DNA from: an uncultured Sphingobacteriaceae bacterium
GTDB taxonomy: Bacteria; Bacteroidota; Bacteroidia; Sphingobacteriales; Sphingobacteriaceae
Direction of reading: 5' to 3'
DNA length: 25,296 bases
Assembly: GCA_946887045.1 (NCBI GenBank)
Contig: CAMPKC010000065.1
Coordinates: 1-25,296, forward strand
How positions within the stretch are numbered: the first letter of the stretch is position 1; every line of letters starts with the position of its first letter. Shown here piece after piece: positions 7,240-14,473 of the stretch. The position numbers were made by a program, and so were the translations under genes. A model generated the notes under the pieces. The model made no database searches. It saw nothing but the letters and a program-made list of their open reading frames with translations, and was not told the origin of the DNA.

Positions 7240-7653
7240 ATGGCACACAAAAAAGGAGCCGGTAGTTCCAGAAACGGTAGAGAGTCGCATAGCAAACGTC
7301 TGGGAATTAAAATTTTCGGTGGTCAGTTAGCAATTGCTGGTAACATCATCGTTCGTCAGCGTGGTACTAAACATCATCCTGATAAAAATGTAGGTATTGG
7401 TAAAGATCATACTTTATTTGCTTTAACTCATGGAACTGTTGTTTTCAGAAAGAAAGCTGATAATAAATCTTATGTTTCAATTCTTCCATTAGAACCTGAA
7501 GATATTTCAGAAATTGTAACTCCGATTGTAGCGAAACCAGTTTTGGAAGACGCTGCACCTGTTGAGACTGCTCCAAAGGCAAAAGCTCCTAAAAAAGCTA
7601 AAGCTGCGGAAGCTGCCGCTGATACTGAAGCAGAAGCTTCACCGGCAGAATAA
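7240..7653 (+). CDS. rpmA: 50S ribosomal protein L27 with a long C-terminal tail
   Basis: Residues 1 to about 85 are a standard L27: [16 protein letters not shown], then the [23 protein letters not shown] signature. L27 lies at the peptidyl-transferase centre, where its N-terminus contacts the tRNA ends. The N-terminus begins directly after Met, without the cleaved extension of Firmicutes. The protein is 137 residues long, against about 85-90 usually. The extra 50 residues are low-complexity Ala/Pro/Lys/Glu sequence with repeated A-P-K-K-A-K and E-A motifs. The stop is followed by a clean terminator, so the tail is not obviously a read-through. It lies 92 nt after rplU in the same operon. Confidence 0.95.
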   Translation: MAHKKGAGSSRNGRESHSKRLGIKIFGGQLAIAGNIIVRQRGTKHHPDKNVGIGKDHTLFALTHGTVVFRKKADNKSYVSILPLEPEDISEIVTPIVAKPVLEDAAPVETAPKAKAPKKAKAAEAAADTEAEASPAE

Positions 7654-7676
7654 TAAGATTTATTTATAAAATTTAA

Positions 7677-7710
7677 AGAAGCCCTGTTATTAATAGCAGG
7701 GCTTTTTTGT
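7677..7710 (+). terminator. Rho-independent terminator of rplU-rpmA
   Basis: AAGCCCTG (7679-7686) pairs with CAGGGCTT (7697-7704). The stem extends inward by three weaker pairs to a 4-base loop, and TTTTTT follows. It begins 25 nt after the rpmA stop. Confidence 0.92.
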
Positions 7711-7992
7711 TGAAGAAAGATGTCGTGTCGTGTCGACGCTTTGTTTTTTTGGTGTTTGTGTTGGTAGCAAAGAAATCATACTCAAGAGATTTATTCATGA
7801 GCTGTTATTTGTTTTTAGAATTCATGCTTGCTTCGCAGGTCTCTCTGGGCTCGAAATGACAAAGTGCTTTAGATTACGGGGAGTTAAGAGTATTAAATTT
7901 TCGGCTAATGCCGGTGTTTCTTGAATTTAAACCCTTCTCTCCTCCAAGAGAGGGAGAGGGTGTTTAGATGAGAGTGTTGGAAGGAGAGGCTC
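7711..7992. other. Gene-free interval with repeat-like remnants
   Basis: No credible gene is seen between the rpmA terminator and the polyprenyl synthase stop. There are three tandem TGTCG units at 7721-7735. Near 7823-7866 a segment with GCTTCGCAGG and CTCGAAATGACAAAG resembles the dispersed elements often found between bacterial genes. At about 7931-7962 a pyrimidine-rich arm (ACCCTTCTCTCCT) pairs imperfectly with AGGGAGAGGGT. That last hairpin lies about 30 nt beyond the stop of the minus-strand gene and could end its transcript. Confidence 0.35.
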
Positions 7993-8967
7993 CTAGTTCT
8001 CCCTTATTAACAATTGTTCGGCGAACACCCGTAAAACCTTTTTCTTGTCTGCATCTGCCTGGATTTTTTCAAGAGCTGAAAGGGCTTTCTCTGCGAATGT
8101 ATTCATTTCATGTTCTGCAAGCTGCCGGATTCCGAGACGATTATAGACGTCTGTAACTGCTTTAACTTTAACTTCTGAGTCTGCATTCTCTTCATTTAGC
8201 CAGTAATTTAGTTCTTCTTTATCTAAGTCATCTGCAAGCTCAATCGCCTTAATCAAAAGAAAAGTCTTTTTATTGGCAATTATATCGCCACCCACTTGTT
8301 TGCCGAATTTTTCCGGATCGCCATATACATCAAGAATATCGTCCTGCAATTGAAATGCCAGGCCAAGGTTTTCTCCGAATTTATACAGGGTTTCAGCGTC
8401 TTCTGAATCTGCTTTACCAATAAGAGCTCCGATTTTTAGGCTTCCGGCAAGCAGAACTGCCGTTTTAAGCCGGATCATCTCGATGTACTCATTAATGCTC
8501 ACTTCTCCCAGCGATTCAAAATTCATATCAATCTGCTGACCTTCGCACACACCTGTTGCCGTTTGGGAAAATATACTGAGTACTTCACGGAGGATATCGT
8601 CGTCCACATTCATCATTAACTGATAGGCTTCAACCAGCATCACATCTCCCGAAAGTATGGCAATACTTTCGTTCCATTTTTCGTGTACGGTTGAATTGCC
8701 ACGGCGAAGAGGAGCTTTGTCCATTATGTCGTCGTGCATTAGCGTGAAGTTATGAAACAGCTCTATTCCTACTGCTGGTTTTAAAGCTTTAATTATACTG
8801 CCGTCGAACAAATCACAAGCCATAAGTAATAGGGCGGGACGCATACGCTTTCCACCCAGAGCCATGATATAGCGGATAGGTTCGTAAAGTTCTAAAGGAT
8901 TATCGGAGTATTGCTTCTCTGCAATTTCTTTGTTGATTAAATCCTGGAGCTGGGAAATAGAATACAT
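7993..8967 (-). CDS. Short-chain polyprenyl diphosphate synthase (FPP/GGPP type)
   Basis: A 324-residue trans-isoprenyl diphosphate synthase that condenses isopentenyl diphosphate onto an allylic primer in the cytoplasm. Family motifs are G-G-K-R-M-R-P (38-44), the first Asp-rich motif H-D-D-I-M-D (D79, D80, D83), K-T-A (168-170) and the second Asp-rich motif Q-D-D-I-L-D (D209, D210, D213). The first motif has no two-residue insertion, unlike classical bacterial FPP synthases. A phenylalanine sits five residues before it, a position where bulky side chains limit chain length. This pattern resembles archaeal-type GGPP synthases and suggests a C15-C20 product rather than a long quinone tail. 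The gene lies downstream of rnr and has its own strong promoter. The product is not provable from sequence. Confidence 0.88.
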   Translation of the reverse strand: MYSISQLQDLINKEIAEKQYSDNPLELYEPIRYIMALGGKRMRPALLLMACDLFDGSIIKALKPAVGIELFHNFTLMHDDIMDKAPLRRGNSTVHEKWNESIAILSGDVMLVEAYQLMMNVDDDILREVLSIFSQTATGVCEGQQIDMNFESLGEVSINEYIEMIRLKTAVLLAGSLKIGALIGKADSEDAETLYKFGENLGLAFQLQDDILDVYGDPEKFGKQVGGDIIANKKTFLLIKAIELADDLDKEELNYWLNEENADSEVKVKAVTDVYNRLGIRQLAEHEMNTFAEKALSALEKIQADADKKKVLRVFAEQLLIREN

Positions 8968-8991
8968 ATTTAATTATTTTTCCGTCGGTTG

Positions 8992-9023
8992 CAAAGGTAG
9001 TTGTTTAGGCACAAAGGGTCAAA
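8992..9023 (-). promoter_or_regulatory. Promoter of the polyprenyl synthase gene
   Basis: On the minus strand, TTTG (9023-9020) is followed after 20 nt by TACCTTTG (8999-8992), a full match to TANNTTTG with near-ideal spacing. The start codon at 8967 lies 24 nt beyond the -7 element. Confidence 0.8.
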
Positions 9024-9082
9024 GGATCCAAGCTGGTTGCTTAACTGATCTTTGTCCTTTCTGACTGTAATTTCACTAAGGC

Positions 9083-11245
9083 TTAAAAGCCCCAGTCCTT
9101 ATCCACTTTACTCGCCCCATCCTGTACCAGGGCAAAATCAATCTGTCTTTTGCTCAGATCGACTTTTTTTACCAAAATTTTCACTTCATCACCCAGCTGA
9201 TATTTTTTCTTTTTCCGCTGACCAATTATACAATAGTTTTTCTCATCAAGAACATAAAAATCGTCAGAAATGTCTCTCAATCGAATCATTCCCTCACATT
9301 TATTTTCGATAATTTCTACATACATACCCCACTCGGTAACGCCGGAGATAAGTCCGTCATACTCCCGGCCAATATTGTCTTCAAGGTATTCTGCTTGTTT
9401 GTATTTTACCGAAGCCCGTTCTGCATCAGCGGCCTTTTTCTCCATCTGGGATGTGTAAATGGCTCTTTTTTCGTAATCCTCCTCGCTGACAGATTTTCCA
9501 CCATCTAAATAATGTTCCAGTAAACGGTGAACCATTACGTCGGGATAACGACGAATAGGGGAAGTAAAATGGGTGTAATGGTCGAACGCTAATCCGTAAT
9601 GACTTGATTTTTTGGTGGTATAAATTGCTTTTGCCATTGACCGGATGGCTAGCTGCGTCAACACGTTCTGCTCTTTTTTTCCTTCAACATCTTCCATCAG
9701 ATGGTTTAAGGAGCGAGCAATTTCTTTATCGTTTTTGGTGTTGATTTTATATCCAAACCGAATAGCAAAGTTGGCAAAATTTAAAAGCGCCTCTTCCTTC
9801 GGCGAATCGTGCGCCCGGTAGACAAAGGTGTATTTATTCTTTCCTTTACCTTTTTTTGCGATAAATTCAGCCACTTTCCTGTTTGCCAGAAGCATATAAT
9901 CTTCGATCAGTTTATGTGCATCTTTTCTTTCTTTTACATAAACTCCAACAGGTTTTCCTGCATCGTCCAATTTGAATTTTACTTCTGTGGATTCAAAGCT
10001 TATAGCGCCCTCTTTGAACTTCTTTTCACGAAGTTTATGCGCCAGTTCATTCAAAATCTTCATTTCCTCATACAATTCTTTTGAATTTCCCTCGATTATT
10101 TCCTGGGCTTCTTCGTATGAAAATCTCCTGTCAGAATGGATTACTGTTTTTCCGAACCACTGGTTAATTACATTGGCGTTATGATCTAATTCAAATACTG
10201 CAGCAAAACATAATTTATCTTCTTTAGGGCGCAGAGAGCATAAACCGTTAGATAGTCTTTCAGGAAGCATCGGAATAACGCGATCTACCAGATAAACGGA
10301 TGTTCCCCGTTCATAACCCTCCTTATCCAGAGCTGAGTCGGGTAACACGTAATGCGAGACATCAGCGATGTGGACCCCGATTTCATAATTGCCATTTTCT
10401 AAAACGTGAAAAGAAATCGCATCGTCAAAATCTTTCGCGTCAAAAGGATCTATTGTGAATGTAAGTATGTTTCTGAAGTCCCTTCTTTTCTTTATTTCAT
10501 CATCGGTGATTACATCTGAAATCTCATTCGCCTCTTTTTCAACTTCATCAGGGAATTGGAGAGGGAAGCCATATTCGGCGAGTATGGCGTTCATTTCTGT
10601 ATTGTTTTCACCTTGTTTTCCTAAAACACGGGTGATAATACCTACAGGATTTTTAGCATCTTCGGGCCATTCAGTTATTTTTGCAATTGCTTTCTCGCCA
10701 TGTTGTGCCCCGTTTAAATCCTGTAAAGGGATAAAGATGTCGTGCACCATCTTTTTGTCATCAGGAATAAAAAATGCAAAGCGCTCGGATATTTTTAAGA
10801 TACCTGTAAACTCCATTTTTGCACGTTCAAGGATTTCTACAACTTCACCTTCCTTTCGTTTGCCTGAACTTTTTGCATACACATACACCTTAACCTTATC
10901 GTTGTGCAATGCAGTTTTAAGCTTTCTTGGAGCTACATAAATATCATTTTCAAACTCATCATCAGGAATAATAAAACCGGAACCATCAGTAGTAATAGCT
11001 ACTGTTCCGGTTAAGAAAGTTTTTAGTTCACGTAGCTGAAATTTTCCTTTTTCAACTTCATTGAAAGTTCCTTTAAAGCTTTCATCTTCTAACACCTCAA
11101 GAATTATTTGTCTTGATTCATTATCATGAAGATTTAGCTTTGAAGCTATTTGCTTATAGTTTAAGGGTTTGTTGCCACCTTTTTCAATTATATCTTGTAT
11201 CAGCTGTGTAAATACCAGCTTTATATGTGATTTTTTTTTTGCCAT
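9083..11245 (-). CDS. rnr: Ribonuclease R
   Basis: From the ATG at 11245 this is a 720-residue RNase R, a processive 3'-5' exoribonuclease that degrades structured RNA. Domain order is an N-terminal winged helix (about residues 5-75) and two cold-shock-like OB domains (about 75-235). The RNB catalytic domain follows, with the metal-binding motif D-P-F-D-A-K-D-F-D-D-A (266-276), and then a C-terminal S1 domain (about 630-710; D-G-L-I-S-G-V-T-E-W-G-M-Y-V). R-A-H-D-S-P and H-F-T-S-P-I-R-R-Y-P-D are further RNB hallmarks. The frame is open back to a TTG at 11305, but those 20 residues are hydrophobic and unconserved, while M-A-K-K-K starts the family-like sequence. The gene follows the exonuclease gene by 49 nt. 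Confidence 0.95.
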   Translation of the reverse strand: MAKKKSHIKLVFTQLIQDIIEKGGNKPLNYKQIASKLNLHDNESRQIILEVLEDESFKGTFNEVEKGKFQLRELKTFLTGTVAITTDGSGFIIPDDEFENDIYVAPRKLKTALHNDKVKVYVYAKSSGKRKEGEVVEILERAKMEFTGILKISERFAFFIPDDKKMVHDIFIPLQDLNGAQHGEKAIAKITEWPEDAKNPVGIITRVLGKQGENNTEMNAILAEYGFPLQFPDEVEKEANEISDVITDDEIKKRRDFRNILTFTIDPFDAKDFDDAISFHVLENGNYEIGVHIADVSHYVLPDSALDKEGYERGTSVYLVDRVIPMLPERLSNGLCSLRPKEDKLCFAAVFELDHNANVINQWFGKTVIHSDRRFSYEEAQEIIEGNSKELYEEMKILNELAHKLREKKFKEGAISFESTEVKFKLDDAGKPVGVYVKERKDAHKLIEDYMLLANRKVAEFIAKKGKGKNKYTFVYRAHDSPKEEALLNFANFAIRFGYKINTKNDKEIARSLNHLMEDVEGKKEQNVLTQLAIRSMAKAIYTTKKSSHYGLAFDHYTHFTSPIRRYPDVMVHRLLEHYLDGGKSVSEEDYEKRAIYTSQMEKKAADAERASVKYKQAEYLEDNIGREYDGLISGVTEWGMYVEIIENKCEGMIRLRDISDDFYVLDEKNYCIIGQRKKKKYQLGDEVKILVKKVDLSKRQIDFALVQDGASKVDKDWGF

Positions 11246-11294
11246 CAATAAATGTCGAATGTTGTAAGTATAACAGATTATTAGGAGAATTGCT

Positions 11295-12005
11295 TCATTC
11301 CACAAAGGAAATGTGTTTTTCTTGAATTAACGGAAGGTTTTTAAACTTCATTAATAATTGCGCGGTAGTTAGTACATCTTTCTGGCAATATGTTTTAATG
11401 CGCTTCAAATCACGTTCTTTCCAGTAAACCCGATGAACATCGCTTCCTGACATATCATCTTTCGGAGTAGGGATATTAAATATTGCGGCAAGCAAGTTTA
11501 GCGAAGTAAAACTTTTATAGTCGCCAAATTTCCATAGGTCCATGGTATCTATATGGTTAATTTCCCAAGGCTTTTTTCCGCTGATGCGAAGTTGTTCGGG
11601 AATACAGAGCTGGTTTATCAAGGTTCTCCGACATATATAAGGAAAGTCAAATTCTTTACCATTATGGGCGCAAAGAGTTAAAGAACTTTGTTGTTTATTT
11701 AAGAGAGTGATGAAGTCAGTCAATAATTTGCATTCGTCATCGCCATAAAAAGATTTAATTCTTAGTCCTGTGGCGTCATTTTCTTTGGTGAAAATGCCGA
11801 CGGAAATACAAATTATTTTGCCAAACTCGGCAAATATCCCGGCCCGGGGATAATGCTCAGCAGCGGTTTCGTCTTTGCGTTGGTGTCGGGTTTTTTGATC
11901 CCATAGTTCTTTGAAGTGTTCTGGGACCTCCTCGAAGTTTGGATATTGAGGTGCTGTCTCAATATCGAGAACAAGTAATTGTGACAGGTCGATGTGTTCA
12001 AGCAT
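11295..12005 (-). CDS. DEDDy 3'-5' exonuclease related to the DNA polymerase B proofreading domain
   Basis: A 236-residue stand-alone exonuclease domain. The three exonuclease motifs are Exo I L-V-L-D-I-E-T-A-P (D14, E16), Exo II H-N-G-K-E-F-D-F-P-Y (D120) and Exo III Y-C-Q-K-D-V (Y206, D210). Together they give the DEDDy set that binds two metal ions. It matches the family described as predicted 3'-5' exonuclease related to the PolB exonuclease domain. There is no polymerase domain, signal peptide or helicase attached, so it would be cytoplasmic, acting on DNA or RNA ends; the substrate is unknown. The start lies 8 nt after the pbpC stop, so translation is probably coupled. RNase R follows, which puts two 3'-5' exonucleases side by side. 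Confidence 0.85.
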   Translation of the reverse strand: MLEHIDLSQLLVLDIETAPQYPNFEEVPEHFKELWDQKTRHQRKDETAAEHYPRAGIFAEFGKIICISVGIFTKENDATGLRIKSFYGDDECKLLTDFITLLNKQQSSLTLCAHNGKEFDFPYICRRTLINQLCIPEQLRISGKKPWEINHIDTMDLWKFGDYKSFTSLNLLAAIFNIPTPKDDMSGSDVHRVYWKERDLKRIKTYCQKDVLTTAQLLMKFKNLPLIQEKHISFVE

Positions 12006-12013
12006 AGGTTGAT

Positions 12014-14416
12014 TTATTTTTTTTCAATTATAGTAAATGATTGTTGAATGCGGTTTCCATCTCTGTCGATCAATGTTATTGAATGTTTTCCGGGAGCGGG
12101 ATTAAGAGCGAGTTGATGGACTTCATGTGTTTGGCCGACAAATTTATTATCCAGGTGCCAGAATATTACTTTATCGTTTCTGCTATGGGCAGCATTAAAT
12201 ATCATCTGTCCCCGCTGTCCGTCTAGTTCTAATGGGATGTAAATCTTCGCATTGTTTTTCGGGTAAATTAATTCCATTGCTACACCTGTATTGTTTTCGT
12301 CGCAACCGGGGCGAAAAGGAGGTAAGGAGCGATAGCTGTAGTTTTTGGTTTTGTAATAATATTCCATTGCTGGAGGAAGCACAAACCAACTTTTATGGAT
12401 CATCGACGATGGATCGTCGCAATCAGAATTAACCTGCCACTTCTCTGTATTATCAAGATGAACCAATTTATGGTATGGGCAAGCCGGAGCTTTCAAACAC
12501 GATAAAGGCATCTGCAGCGGCTTAGAAGATGCACACCAATCCGACGCTCTAAATCCGCTTTCTGTACAAACATTCATTTCAGCAAGCTCTCCGGAAGGAG
12601 TTTTGAACCAGCCGTTTCTTGATTTTGGTAATAATCTGAAAATATCAAACAAAATTGGTGCTGCGGCATCAATGCCCGTCAATCCGGGCCGACCTTCACC
12701 ATCTGCATTTCCGGCCCAAACAACAACAACGTAATCTGGTGTAAGTCCGATTGCCCAGCCATCGCGAAAGCCAAAGCTGGTGCCTGTTTTCCAGGCTATT
12801 TTTTGAGAGGACGAAAACTGCCGCCAAAGATTTTCTTCGCCGGGTCGCATTAGCTCATTCATTGCATCGAATGTATAATAAATAGCTGCCGCGTTCAGCT
12901 TGCCGTTTTTTTCATTCACTTTTTCATTGTCTTTGTTTTCACGTAAGAGATAGCTTGGCATATACCAGTCTGCTTCGGAATATTTCCCTTTTTCTGTGTA
13001 TTGATTAAGGCTCCGCGCCATGCTTGCATAAGTTCCGCCTAATTGCCACATCGTATTTTCACAGCCGCCGAGTATTAATGATAGCCCGTAAAAGTCGGCG
13101 GGATTGGTTAAGGTGGTGATTCCAGTATTTTTTAAAAAATTATGAAATTTTTCATAGCGGTATTGCTGAAGCATTTTAACTGCCGGCACATTCAGCGAAC
13201 GTGCAAGAGCTTTTGAGGCAGGAACAGCGCCGTCATAGCCCAAGTCGTAATTGTTAGGCTGGTAGCCCGCTATTTGCGTAGGGATATCAGCAATTAAACT
13301 ATGGGGGAGAATCATTCCTTCGTTTAACATTGCCGCATATAATAGGGGCTTTAATGTACTTCCGGGACTGCGAGGCCCTTGTATCATATCTACATGGCTT
13401 TCGAGTTCCGCACTTTCTGGCCGGTAAATATTTCCAACATAGGCAAGAGCCTGACCGCTTTCGACATCCAAAATTAAAGCGGCGCAATTATTAATATCAT
13501 TTGCCGCGAGTCTTCTGTGATGAATGTCCAGAATGTTGCTGACCCTGACTTGCAGACTCGCGTGAATACTGCTTCTGATACGGGTGTGTTTATTCTTGCC
13601 TTTCGTAAAATCATTTTTAATCAGACCCAAAAGATGAGGCGCCGATTGCGGTAAGGGATAAGGTTTATCTGGTACGGGCTCAAGTTTTGCCAATTCCGCT
13701 TCAGAAGCATCAATTATGTTCTCTTTTACCAGGATATCAATAAGCTTATCACGCTTTTTAAGTAAGAGCTCAGAATTTTTTCCCGGATGAACAAGGGAAG
13801 GGGAATTGGGAAGTATGGCAAGCGAAGCCATTTCTCCCCATGAAAGTTCAGCCGGACCTCGTCCAAAATAGCGCCAGGCTGCTGCATCCAGTCCAACAAC
13901 GTTCCTCCCGAAAGGAGCGTTCGCGGAATAGATGGCAATAATCTCGTGTTTCGATGTTGTAAGTTCGAGTCGCAGCGCCCGTATACCTTCTATGCATTTA
14001 TTTAAAAAGGTTCTGTTGTTTCTGGTCGCGAGTCGGATGATTTGCATCGTGATTGTACTGCCCCCGCTAACTATCTCTCCTTTTTCGAGATTAAGCTTCA
14101 TAGCTCGCACAAGTGCCAGGATATCAACTCCCGGATGGCTGTAAAATCGTTTATCTTCAAATGCAACAATACATTTTGCGAATTTATCGGGGACAGAGCC
14201 GGATGCGGGAAATCGCCATTGCCCATCCTGAGCGATAGACGCACCGAGAAGTGTGCCTTCGCGACTCTCTAATACAAAAGAAGTTGGGTTATTAAATAAA
14301 ACCTCAGGTAAACAAAACCAAAAAGCGAAACATACCGCAACTCCTGAAACAATGAATAGTTTATACCAGGGGCTCATGGATTTCATCTTACTTATCAGGT
14401 CGCTTTTAAATTTCAT
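12014..14416 (-). CDS. pbpC: Penicillin-binding protein 1C (bifunctional glycosyltransferase/transpeptidase)
   Basis: From the ATG at 14416 this is an 800-residue class A PBP of the PBP1C type. A cytoplasmic basic segment and one membrane helix (about residues 19-40) precede the GT51 glycosyltransferase. GT51 is marked by E-D-K-R-F-Y-S-H-P-G (catalytic E87), G-G-S-T-I-T-M-Q (118-125) and the second glutamate E158 before the N-A-P-F-G segment. The transpeptidase domain has the S-T-L-K active-site tetrad (S353, K356) and the K-T-G-T box (K543). The last 90 or so residues fit the BiPBP_C domain, which is specific to PBP1C. It follows the alpha-2-macroglobulin by 57 nt, the pairing known from Escherichia coli yfhM-pbpC, and would polymerise or repair periplasmic peptidoglycan. 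An in-frame TTG at 14422 is a less likely start. Confidence 0.94.
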   Translation of the reverse strand: MKFKSDLISKMKSMSPWYKLFIVSGVAVCFAFWFCLPEVLFNNPTSFVLESREGTLLGASIAQDGQWRFPASGSVPDKFAKCIVAFEDKRFYSHPGVDILALVRAMKLNLEKGEIVSGGSTITMQIIRLATRNNRTFLNKCIEGIRALRLELTTSKHEIIAIYSANAPFGRNVVGLDAAAWRYFGRGPAELSWGEMASLAILPNSPSLVHPGKNSELLLKKRDKLIDILVKENIIDASEAELAKLEPVPDKPYPLPQSAPHLLGLIKNDFTKGKNKHTRIRSSIHASLQVRVSNILDIHHRRLAANDINNCAALILDVESGQALAYVGNIYRPESAELESHVDMIQGPRSPGSTLKPLLYAAMLNEGMILPHSLIADIPTQIAGYQPNNYDLGYDGAVPASKALARSLNVPAVKMLQQYRYEKFHNFLKNTGITTLTNPADFYGLSLILGGCENTMWQLGGTYASMARSLNQYTEKGKYSEADWYMPSYLLRENKDNEKVNEKNGKLNAAAIYYTFDAMNELMRPGEENLWRQFSSSQKIAWKTGTSFGFRDGWAIGLTPDYVVVVWAGNADGEGRPGLTGIDAAAPILFDIFRLLPKSRNGWFKTPSGELAEMNVCTESGFRASDWCASSKPLQMPLSCLKAPACPYHKLVHLDNTEKWQVNSDCDDPSSMIHKSWFVLPPAMEYYYKTKNYSYRSLPPFRPGCDENNTGVAMELIYPKNNAKIYIPLELDGQRGQMIFNAAHSRNDKVIFWHLDNKFVGQTHEVHQLALNPAPGKHSITLIDRDGNRIQQSFTIIEKK

Positions 14417-14428
14417 TATCAAATCTAT

Positions 14429-14447
14429 CGGCCGGATTTTTCGGCCT
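14429..14447 (-). other. GC-rich hairpin in the A2M-pbpC gap
   Basis: GGCCG (14430-14434) pairs with CGGCC (14442-14446) around an AT-rich 7-nt loop, just upstream of the pbpC start. No T-run follows on the transcribed strand, so it is not a standard terminator. It could slow readthrough or act in mRNA processing. Confidence 0.3.
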
Positions 14448-14473
14448 GCTTTTATCCAGTTTTGCAGTCGAAT

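Noticed and set aside
7730..8156. Two overlapping plus-strand frames after rpmA
   Set aside because: One covers repeat-like noncoding sequence, the other runs antisense into the prenyl synthase; neither has protein-like composition or a start signal.
10455..10940. Plus-strand open frame of 161 codons, Ser/Phe-rich
   Set aside because: It is antisense to RNase R domains; the Ser/Phe bias is what the complement of Lys/Glu-rich coding gives.
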